Source: GCA-002704185 sp902588515 (GTDB lineage: Bacteria > Pseudomonadota > Alphaproteobacteria > Pelagibacterales > Pelagibacteraceae). From it: a stretch of DNA of 64,000 nt. Numbering within the stretch: the first letter of the stretch is position 1; each line of letters starts with the position of its first letter. The stretch lies in the NCBI GenBank assembly GCA_902588515.1, contig CACIPP010000001.1, positions 124,001 to 188,000 of the forward strand, written 5' to 3'. Below, in pieces: positions 26,984 to 33,600 of the stretch. Position numbers and translations under genes: made by a program. The notes beneath the pieces are model-generated. The model was not told the DNA's origin. It worked only from the letters and a program-made list of their open reading frames with translations, and did no database searches.

Positions 26984-27622
26984 ATGGATTTAGTTTATGA
27001 AGAAATAAAAAGTGACCTTAAGATTAATCAGGTCGTGTTTATGTTGCATGGTTATGGTGCAGATGCAAAAGATTTCCTATCTTTAGCTAATTATTGGCAC
27101 AGATTTTTACCAAATACCTTATTTGTCGCTCCTAATGCACCTAAAAAGTGCCAGATTAATTCTGATGGATATGAGTGGTTTGATTTAATGCAAACTGATA
27201 AAAATAAAACAACAAACGAATTGATTGAGTCAGTAGATAAATTAAAAATATTAACAGACAAAATTTTAAAGAAATATAATTTAAATTATAAAGATGTTAT
27301 TTATGTAGGATTTTCTCAAGGTACAATGCTCGCAATCCATACAGCATTAAATTCAGTTGAAATAGTCAAGGGTGTTTTAGGTTATTCGGGAAAAATATAT
27401 GACCATCAACTTCTACAAAATTCTATTAATTCAAAAGTAAAAATATTCATGATACATGGGAGTAAAGATGAAGTAATTCCATTAGAACAAATGTATGAAA
27501 GTTTTGATTTTTTAAAAAAGTTAGATTTTGAAATTGAATACAAAATATTAGAGAATTGTGGACATTCTATTAGCGCTGAAGGCACAAGCGAGGGATTAAA
27601 TTTTATAAGAAAACTTATGTGA
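26984..27622 (+). CDS. carboxylesterase/phospholipase family hydrolase
   Basis: An alpha/beta hydrolase of the YpfH/carboxylesterase type. The oxyanion strand reads FMLHGYGADAKDF, the nucleophile elbow is GFSQGTML, and the acid and His are seen in HGSKDEVIP and NCGHSISAEG. I choose the ATG at 26984 (MDLVYEEIKSDL) over an in-frame TTG at 26945, since family members begin about there; this gives 212 residues. The substrate is unknown; short acyl esters are usual. Confidence 0.85.
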   Translation: MDLVYEEIKSDLKINQVVFMLHGYGADAKDFLSLANYWHRFLPNTLFVAPNAPKKCQINSDGYEWFDLMQTDKNKTTNELIESVDKLKILTDKILKKYNLNYKDVIYVGFSQGTMLAIHTALNSVEIVKGVLGYSGKIYDHQLLQNSINSKVKIFMIHGSKDEVIPLEQMYESFDFLKKLDFEIEYKILENCGHSISAEGTSEGLNFIRKLM

Positions 27623-27679
27623 CATTATTTATAAAACTTTAACTTGATCAAGTATCATTTTTTTTATACTTTAGTGTTA

Positions 27680-28249
27680 ATGATAGCTTCTAGTTCTCTA
27701 AATTTACCATTAGAAAAGTGTCCTGCATTAGTTTTAAACGCAGACTATCGTCCTTTAAGCTATTATCCTCTATCGTTATGGAGTTGGCAAGATGCGGTAA
27801 GGGATGTTTTTTTAGAGAGAGTAAATATCGTTTCAGAGTATGATAGAGTAATAAGAAGCCCATCATTCTCGATGCGTTTACCCAGTGTTATTTCATTAAA
27901 GGCTTTTATTAAACCTTCTGAATTTCCAAACTTTACAAGGTTTAATGTTTTTTTAAGGGATAAATTTACATGTCTTTATTGCGGAGCAGGAAAAAACTTA
28001 ACTTTTGATCACGTCATTCCAAAATCTAAAGGTGGTCAAACATCATGGGAAAATGTTGCTTCTGCTTGTTCAACTTGTAATGTAAAAAAAGGTGGTAAGC
28101 TTCCTGCACAATGTGGAATGTATCCAAAAATTAAACCTTATAAACCAACAGAAGAGCAGCTTCACAAAAATGGTAGAAACTTTCCTCCAAACTTTCTACA
28201 TAAAAGTTGGCTCGATTATCTTTATTGGGATGTAAAACTAGAAAATTAA
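27680..28249 (+). CDS. HNH endonuclease family protein
   Basis: An HNH-domain protein of the type common as a single chromosomal gene in alphaproteobacteria. The N-terminal signature LVLNADYRPLSYYPLSLWSW is followed by the HNH zinc fold: CLYCGAG, LTFDHVIPKSKGG, SWENVASACSTCNVKKGG. I prefer the ATG at 27680 to a TTG at 27644, giving 189 residues. The cellular role is not known to me; it is not linked to a restriction system or phage here. It is convergent with coq7, with one base between. Confidence 0.85.
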   Translation: MIASSSLNLPLEKCPALVLNADYRPLSYYPLSLWSWQDAVRDVFLERVNIVSEYDRVIRSPSFSMRLPSVISLKAFIKPSEFPNFTRFNVFLRDKFTCLYCGAGKNLTFDHVIPKSKGGQTSWENVASACSTCNVKKGGKLPAQCGMYPKIKPYKPTEEQLHKNGRNFPPNFLHKSWLDYLYWDVKLEN

Positions 28250-28250
28250 T

Positions 28251-28781
28251 TTAGATTTTCTCACTTATTTTGATTGCAGTCCTTGAGCCAGTTTTAATTA
28301 TTGCATCAAGAACACCATAAATTCCCTCTTTATCTGCTCCTTCTTTGTATGCAATATCTCTATGTTCTAATTCGTCTTCTCTAAATTTTTTAACTTTACT
28401 TAAAAGATCTTTTTCTTTTTTTTCATTAGTTGAGATATATTCAATTTGATCTTTATAATGTTGATCTATTACTTCTTCTACTGAAGCAGTACATAACATT
28501 GTTGCTTTCTTTCCTAGTAATGCTGTTCCAAATCCAAGTGCTGTACCTAAAAAATCCCACAATGGCAATAATATAGTAGGTCTAATTTTTCTTTCTGCTA
28601 ATTGCTGTTCAAAATATTTTAAGTGCTCTTTTTCATGCTCTTTCATCTCAGACACCTTTTTTTCTAAGTCCTTATCGCCTTTTAAAAGTTGGAGAGCGAA
28701 TAATTGCCCATCATATATTTTGATAGCTCCTCTTTCGCCAGCGTGATCAACTCTAATGATTTCTTCTAATTTTTTCGACAT
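28251..28781 (-). CDS. coq7: demethoxyubiquinone hydroxylase (Coq7)
   Basis: A di-iron carboxylate monooxygenase of ubiquinone synthesis. The two ferritin-like repeats are visible: VDHAGERGAIKIYDGQ with HEKEHLKYFEQ, and EEVIDQHYKDQ with REDELEHRDIAY, giving the E...ExxH ligand set. A central hydrophobic stretch (GTALGFGTALLGKKATM) fits membrane association. Length is 176 residues, the compact bacterial form. It overlaps the 3' end of dsbB by 29 bases. Confidence 0.94.
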   Translation of the reverse strand: MSKKLEEIIRVDHAGERGAIKIYDGQLFALQLLKGDKDLEKKVSEMKEHEKEHLKYFEQQLAERKIRPTILLPLWDFLGTALGFGTALLGKKATMLCTASVEEVIDQHYKDQIEYISTNEKKEKDLLSKVKKFREDELEHRDIAYKEGADKEGIYGVLDAIIKTGSRTAIKISEKI

Positions 28782-29259
28782 TCAATATTAGTAACACATA
28801 GAAATAAGCTAGAATAGTAGAAATAAAAACATTAATTGACGCAAGCGAAAACCCTAAAAAAGTAAAGTTTATATCCTTACAACTAATAAAAGTATTATTT
28901 TTTAAATTTTCTAGTAATTGATCGACATTTTGGAAATTGCTATTTGACTTGCATAATATTGGTTCAGATATGATTTGTTGTTCAACCCCGACATGATAGA
29001 GACTTAATATAATGTTAATAAACATTAAAATGACTAGAAATTTCATCAGTATAATATTAGTTGACTTATTAAATACCATATAAAGTAAAATTAATATTGA
29101 TAAATAGTAAGGTATTCTTTGGTATAAACATAGGTTACATGCTGGTACCTTTAAAATATATTCTATATAAAATGCGCTGGATATAATTAAAAAATTTAAA
29201 ATTAGCAGAGTTTGGAACAGATTTTGCTGAATTAATTTTTTAAGATAGGAATAATTCAT
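28753..29259 (-). CDS. dsbB: disulfide bond formation protein B
   Basis: DsbB reoxidises DsbA and passes electrons to quinone. Four membrane segments are apparent. The first redox pair is in PACNLCLYQRIPYYLS and the second pair consists of cysteines in EPILCKSN and FISCKDINF, about 25 residues apart in the second periplasmic loop. Length is 168 residues, and the FLGFSLASINVFIS ending is typical. It lies within an overlapping run: DedA-like protein, dsbB, coq7. Its placement beside a ubiquinone gene suits its use of quinone. Confidence 0.92.
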   Translation of the reverse strand: MNYSYLKKLIQQNLFQTLLILNFLIISSAFYIEYILKVPACNLCLYQRIPYYLSILILLYMVFNKSTNIILMKFLVILMFINIILSLYHVGVEQQIISEPILCKSNSNFQNVDQLLENLKNNTFISCKDINFTFLGFSLASINVFISTILAYFYVLLILNVEKIRRNH

Positions 29260-29857
29260 AATTATTATAGATTAAGTATCCAACATAAAATCCTATCATT
29301 AAAAGAATTATTAATATTAGCATAATTTTGCTAGATCCTTTCTCGAGTAAAGGAACAATTTTTTTTCCAAATATATTAATCATTCCAGCTAATAGGAAAA
29401 ATCTTGACCCCCTTGTAATACTTGCAACTAAAATAAATATAATAAAGTTAAAGTGAATAAATCCACTTGATATAGTTAATAATTTAAATGGCACAGGTGT
29501 AAAACCTGCAATAACTAGCAAAACTATCCATGCATAAAATCCTTTTCCAAGCGAAACTTGATCTTTGAAACTTGCAAAACCTTCGAAGCCGTAAAACTCA
29601 AATATGTGTACACCTATTTCTTTGTAAAAAAAATATCCAATAGCATATCCAATACATCCCCCAACCACAGACGAAATCGAAGCTATTGAAGCGATTAAAG
29701 CCCACTCAACTCTTTTTGCGATCGTCATTGGTATAATCATCACGTCGGGAGGAATTGGAAAAAATATACTTTCAATCACACATACAAAGGATAGAAAGAA
29801 TTTAGCACTTTTATGTCCCGCTAAAGATACTGTTTTTTTAAATAAATCTTTGAACAT
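29240..29857 (-). CDS. DedA/YqaA-like membrane protein
   Basis: A 205-residue polytopic protein of the SNARE-associated/DedA superfamily, YqaA subgroup. Signs are FVCVIESIFFPIPPDVMIIP near residue 25, VVGGCIGYAIGYFF, VIAGFTPVPFKLLTISSGF and RGSRFFLLAG. DedA-family members act in lipid-carrier flipping and membrane homeostasis; what this subgroup carries is unclear. It is first in the run with dsbB and coq7 and divergent from tRNA-Leu. Confidence 0.85.
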   Translation of the reverse strand: MFKDLFKKTVSLAGHKSAKFFLSFVCVIESIFFPIPPDVMIIPMTIAKRVEWALIASIASISSVVGGCIGYAIGYFFYKEIGVHIFEFYGFEGFASFKDQVSLGKGFYAWIVLLVIAGFTPVPFKLLTISSGFIHFNFIIFILVASITRGSRFFLLAGMINIFGKKIVPLLEKGSSKIMLILIILLMIGFYVGYLIYNNYELFLS

Positions 29858-29944
29858 TTTGTTTGATGAATATAACTTAAGAATTATAATAATAATATGT
29901 TAAAGAGTTTACTATTAATACAATTTATACTTGATAAATTTATA

Positions 29945-30027
<83 letters not shown>

Positions 30028-30033
30028 AATATT

Positions 30034-31728
30034 ATGGAATTTGATAAAAAAAATAATTTAATTGAGATTTTTTTAGAAAATTATAAAAAAAATCAAAATA
30101 GAAACTTCTTACATTTTCTTGAAAATACACAGTATAAGCCTTTAACATGGGAGGAAACCAATCGAAAAATTAATTCATTATCAAACTTTTTTTCTGAAAA
30201 TAATGTAATAAAAGGTGATCGTATTTTATTAATATCTGAAAATAGACCGGAGTGGTTAATAAGCGATTTAGCTATAATTAATTTAGGTGCTATCACTGTA
30301 CCAAATTATACTACATATACAGAAAAAGATTTCTCTTTTGTAATTAAGAATTGTACTCCAAAAGGCTTGATAGTATCTAATTCTCAATTATATAAAAAAG
30401 TTATAACTGCAGCAAAGGCATTATCTTATGATTTTAAATTTATAATACAATTTGAACGTGGCAACTTAAGTAATGTGAAATATTATAATGATATAAAAAA
30501 TTCAAATTTTGCATCGAAAGCCAAAATAACCAGAAAAGATCCAGCCTGTATAATTTATACATCTGGGACTCAAGGAAATCCCAAAGGAGTAATTTTATCA
30601 CATGGAGGTATTATATCTAATTGTGAAGGTGCGCTTGAAATTGTTAAAAAGATAAAAAAAGACAATTTTAAATTTCTCACATGGTTACCATTATCCCATT
30701 CATATGAACATACAATTCAATTTGTTCAAATTGCAGTTGGCGCAAAAATTTACTATTCAACAAAAATTGAACAATTATTGGAAAACATAAAATTAGCTAA
30801 ACCAGATATTATGACAGCTGTTCCTAGATTTTATAATAATTTATATAATAAAATGAATACAGGAGCTTTAAAAGCGTCGAGTATAAAAAAATGGCTTTTT
30901 TTCCAAACTGTAAAAATAGGTTCTAAGATTTTTCTTGGAAAATCTATAAGTTTTAAGGAAAAATTAACAAATATATTAGTAGATATATTAGTAAGGAAAA
31001 AAGTTAATAAAAATTTTGGAGGCAATTTAAAAGCCTTTGTTTCTGGTGGAGGACCATTAGACTCAAATGTGGGAATTTTTTTAAATGCTCTTGGCTTAAA
31101 AACCTTACAAGGTTATGGTCTTACAGAAACTTCACCAGTAGTAACATGTAATCCAATCAACAAAATTAAAATAGATACAGTTGGTTTACCATTAAAGAAT
31201 GTAAAAGTTAAAATAGCATCGGATGGTGAGATTTTAGTTAAAGGAGAAAATGTTATGCTTGGTTACTGGAAAAATGAAAATGCTACTCAAGAAATCTTAA
31301 AAGATCAATGGTTATATACTGGTGATATAGGAGAAATAGATAACGATGGATACTTAAAAATAACCGATCGAAAAAAAGATATAATAGTTTCAAGCGGAGG
31401 TGATAATATATCACCATCTAAAATTGAAAATTTATTATGTCTAAATAATGAGATAGAGCAAGCTTATGTACATGGCGATAACGAGAAATATTTATCCTGT
31501 TTGTTAGTTTTAAATAAGAATCTTGAAATAAATAATGAGCAAATAAAAATAATTATTGAAAATGTAAATAAAAATTTAACAATTGTTGAAAAAATAAAAA
31601 AATTTTACGTAATAGAGGAGGAATTTACAATTGAAAACGATTTAATGACACCTACAATGAAGATTAAAAGACATAAAATAAAAGATAAATATAAAAATAT
31701 TTTAGAAAATTTTTATAAAAAAAATTAA
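30034..31728 (+). CDS. long-chain acyl-CoA synthetase (AMP-forming)
   Basis: An ANL-superfamily enzyme that activates fatty acids as acyl-AMP and then acyl-CoA. The P-loop reads CIIYTSGTQGNPKGVILSH, LPLSHSYEH is the fatty-acyl linker block, GYGLTETSPVVT is motif A5, and the hinge and C-terminal lysine region include YTGDIGEIDNDGYLKITDRK, DIIVSSGGDNISPSKIE and MTPTMKIKRHKI. Length is 564 residues, without a signal peptide. It could serve beta-oxidation or recycling of membrane acyl chains. Confidence 0.9.
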   Translation: MEFDKKNNLIEIFLENYKKNQNRNFLHFLENTQYKPLTWEETNRKINSLSNFFSENNVIKGDRILLISENRPEWLISDLAIINLGAITVPNYTTYTEKDFSFVIKNCTPKGLIVSNSQLYKKVITAAKALSYDFKFIIQFERGNLSNVKYYNDIKNSNFASKAKITRKDPACIIYTSGTQGNPKGVILSHGGIISNCEGALEIVKKIKKDNFKFLTWLPLSHSYEHTIQFVQIAVGAKIYYSTKIEQLLENIKLAKPDIMTAVPRFYNNLYNKMNTGALKASSIKKWLFFQTVKIGSKIFLGKSISFKEKLTNILVDILVRKKVNKNFGGNLKAFVSGGGPLDSNVGIFLNALGLKTLQGYGLTETSPVVTCNPINKIKIDTVGLPLKNVKVKIASDGEILVKGENVMLGYWKNENATQEILKDQWLYTGDIGEIDNDGYLKITDRKKDIIVSSGGDNISPSKIENLLCLNNEIEQAYVHGDNEKYLSCLLVLNKNLEINNEQIKIIIENVNKNLTIVEKIKKFYVIEEEFTIENDLMTPTMKIKRHKIKDKYKNILENFYKKN

Positions 31729-31849
31729 TTTTTAATAAAAAAACTTTAAAAAAACGTTGAATTAGCTAACTTTTTAAATAACTTTCGTATATTTTAAACT
31801 TTCAATTGAAAAATTAAAATTTACAAATTTTTTATTAAAATATTATTAT

Positions 31850-31878
31850 TTGACATAACTAATTTTTTATTTTTATAT
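31850..31878 (+). promoter_or_regulatory. strong promoter of the basic peptide gene
   Basis: A perfect TTGACA -35 box (31850-31855) is followed after 17 bases by TTATAT (31873-31878). The rest of the 216-base gap after the acyl-CoA synthetase (31729-31849) is nearly pure A/T with no ORF or clear terminator. A consensus -35 box is uncommon elsewhere in the window, which suggests strong transcription of the short gene at 31945. Confidence 0.65.
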
Positions 31879-31891
31879 GATTTAATAACGA

Positions 31892-31915
31892 ATCACTTAA
31901 TATTTTTTAAGTGAT
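31892..31915 (+). other. leader hairpin of the basic peptide gene
   Basis: A perfect 9-base inverted repeat (ATCACTTAA with TTAAGTGAT) with a 6-base loop TATTTT begins a few bases after the predicted transcription start. It is followed by GCTCC (31916-31920), which can pair with the GGAG of the ribosome binding site at 31933-31936 or 31941-31944. A 5' stabilising hairpin and an anti-Shine-Dalgarno switch are both possible; these roles are inferred. Confidence 0.55.
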
Positions 31916-31944
31916 GCTCCAAACTTAAAATGGGAGGAACGGAG

Positions 31945-32043
31945 ATGGCTAAAAGAAGAAAAAAAGCTAAAAAAGCTGCTAAAAAAAGAAAAGGCGGCAA
32001 AAAGAAGAAAGCTACTAAGAAAAGAAGAAGAAAAAGAAGATAA
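31945..32043 (+). CDS. very basic 32-residue Lys/Arg peptide
   Basis: The peptide reads MAKRRKKAKKAAKKRKGG onward; 23 of 32 residues are Lys or Arg, the rest being mostly Ala and Gly, with no acidic residue. It resembles histone H1-like tails and other nucleic-acid-binding basic peptides, but I do not recognise a named family. A strong ribosome site (GGGAGG, GGAG) lies just upstream; an in-frame ATG at 31930 lies before this site and is less likely the start. A consensus promoter, leader hairpin and terminator make it a compact monocistronic unit. DNA, RNA or polyphosphate binding is inferred from charge only. Confidence 0.75.
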   Translation: MAKRRKKAKKAAKKRKGGKKKKATKKRRRKRR

Positions 32044-32060
32044 TTTCTTTTTACTTTTAG

Positions 32061-32099
32061 AAAAAAACGCTCTTCATAACATTGAAGGGCGTTTTTTTT
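32061..32099. terminator. bidirectional intrinsic terminator
   Basis: A 10-pair stem (ACGCTCTTCA with TGAAGGGCGT, one G-T pair) with loop TAACAT is flanked by A7 on the left and T8 on the right. It therefore can end transcripts on both strands: the basic peptide gene on the plus strand and carD on the minus strand. The carD stop codon sits at its right edge. Confidence 0.9.
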
Positions 32100-32808
32100 A
32101 TAATGGGGTTGAAGGTTGAACTACCTCTGGTTTTTTTCCCAAGGCTTTATTTAATTTAAGTTTACCAGCCTCTTCATCAATATTTAAAACGGCAATTACT
32201 TCTCCTAATAGTCTTTCATAAGCTTTTTCAAATAGCTGCCTTTCACTATATGACTGATCAACAGGCATATCTGTATTTTTATTTAAATCTCTTACAACCT
32301 CTGCAATTTGATATATTTCTCCAGAGTTAATTTTTTGCTCATATTCTTGTGCTCTTCTACTCCACATCGTTCTTTTAATTTTCGCCTTTCCCTTTAAAAT
32401 CGAAATTGCTTTGTTAACTTGATTGAGACTTGATAAAGCTCTTAGATTACCTTGTTGATTTGTTGGAATTGTTAATGATAGTTTTTCTTTTGTTATTTCA
32501 ATCTTATAAAAACTAATTTCTATTCCTGCTATTGTATCTTTTTCAACCGATATGATTTGGCCAATACCATGTTTTGGGTAAACAACAAATTCTTTTACTT
32601 TATAAATTCTTTTTTCCGTATCTTGTTTTTTTATTTTTTTAATTTCTATAATCTCATTATTATTTGACTGTTGGCTTTGCGAAGGTGTCTTTTTTATTTC
32701 TTTTAAACTTTTTGAATTTATAGTTTTTTTAGATTTTTTTAATTTTTTAACTTTTATTTTTTTATCTTTTTTCTTTAAGGTTTTTGTCTTTTGCTTTTTT
32801 TTTGGCAT
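32098..32808 (-). CDS. carD: CarD/CdnL-type transcription regulator with Lys-rich N-terminus
   Basis: CarD-family proteins bind the RNA polymerase beta subunit and stabilise open promoter complexes. The RNA polymerase-interacting domain begins at about residue 70 (YKVKEFVVYPKHGIGQIISVE) and the C-terminal helical domain has MWSRRAQEYEQKINSGE and QSYSERQLFEKAYERLLGE. Unusually, about the first 60 residues are an extremely Lys-rich, low-complexity tail (PKKKQKTKTLKKKDKKIKVK). The 236-residue length compares with about 165-190 in relatives. It is the usual neighbour of fdxA. Confidence 0.9.
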   Translation of the reverse strand: MPKKKQKTKTLKKKDKKIKVKKLKKSKKTINSKSLKEIKKTPSQSQQSNNNEIIEIKKIKKQDTEKRIYKVKEFVVYPKHGIGQIISVEKDTIAGIEISFYKIEITKEKLSLTIPTNQQGNLRALSSLNQVNKAISILKGKAKIKRTMWSRRAQEYEQKINSGEIYQIAEVVRDLNKNTDMPVDQSYSERQLFEKAYERLLGEVIAVLNIDEEAGKLKLNKALGKKPEVVQPSTPL

Positions 32809-32854
32809 GGAGCGATGAGATAACTGAAATTTTGAATTAATTCAAGAAATATTA

Positions 32855-33193
32855 TTATTTTTCATTAAAAGCTTTTTCACTAAAAAAACTCTCCATTTTT
32901 CCATCCATATCTTTAAATTTTTCCCAGCCAATTAAAGGCTCTTTTTTTTTTGATATGTTTGGCCATTTTTCAGAAAGTCTTTTATTTAAAACTACTAATT
33001 TTTCTGTGTTAGGATTTGTGTCAGGTTCTATAGCATCAATAGGGCACTCAGGTTCACATACTCCACAATCAATACATTCATCGGGATTTATCACTAGCAT
33101 ATTCTCACCTTCATAAAAACAATCAACGGGACAGACTTCCACGCAATCTGTCAATTTACATTTAATACATTTATCGTTAACTACGTATGTCAT
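32855..33193 (-). CDS. fdxA: ferredoxin FdxA (7Fe/8Fe type)
   Basis: A 112-residue soluble ferredoxin. The two cluster motifs are CIKCKLTDCVEVCPVDCF near the N-terminus and CIDCGVCEPECPIDA at about residues 40-54. The first has the C-x5-C-x3-C spacing expected of a 3Fe-4S site plus one ligand of the second, as in FdxA proteins. The long C-terminal extension with NKRLSEKWPNIS and KEPL is typical. It overlaps the TerB-like gene by 4 bases. Confidence 0.95.
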   Translation of the reverse strand: MTYVVNDKCIKCKLTDCVEVCPVDCFYEGENMLVINPDECIDCGVCEPECPIDAIEPDTNPNTEKLVVLNKRLSEKWPNISKKKEPLIGWEKFKDMDGKMESFFSEKAFNEK

Positions 33194-33600
33194 TTAAATT
33201 TTTTTTTTAATTCACCAATATGAACATCTTCGACATAGATAAGTCCGGCAACTCTCCTTACAAGATTACTTTCATAATGATGAGTATTATTGTCTGAATA
33301 TATTGTTTTCAAAAGCATTTCAATTATTTCTAGTCTATTGTCGTAATCTAATTTTTTAATTTCTTTTGTCATTTCCAATATTTGTATACTATCTTTCTCT
33401 AACTCTTCACTTTTAATTAATAGTGCGTCGATATATTCTTTATCTTTTAAACCTAACTCTCCTAGGCACACCCTTATGGTATTTCTCTCTATATCTTTGT
33501 ATTCCCCATCTAATTTAGCTGCATGTATTAAAAGAGAACAAACAGCTATTTCCACTTTCTTAAAGGTCCTTTCTTCATTTTTTTTAAATATATTAAACAT
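33190..33600 (-). CDS. TerB-like domain protein
   Basis: A 136-residue helical protein of the TerB superfamily; CSLLIHAAKLDGEYKDIERN is the core motif, in which acidic residues may bind a metal, and LLKTIYSDNNTHHYESNLVRRVAGLI is the second half. The name comes from tellurite-resistance operons, but isolated copies like this one are widespread and their role is unknown; no other ter genes are present. It sits between the helicase and fdxA, where an S4-domain RNA-binding protein is common in other alphaproteobacteria. Confidence 0.8.
   Translation of the reverse strand: MFNIFKKNEERTFKKVEIAVCSLLIHAAKLDGEYKDIERNTIRVCLGELGLKDKEYIDALLIKSEELEKDSIQILEMTKEIKKLDYDNRLEIIEMLLKTIYSDNNTHHYESNLVRRVAGLIYVEDVHIGELKKKFK

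Noticed and set aside
31930..31944. Upstream in-frame ATG for the basic peptide gene (five extra residues)
   Set aside because: It overlaps the strong ribosome site itself and has none of its own, so the ATG at 31945 is preferred.
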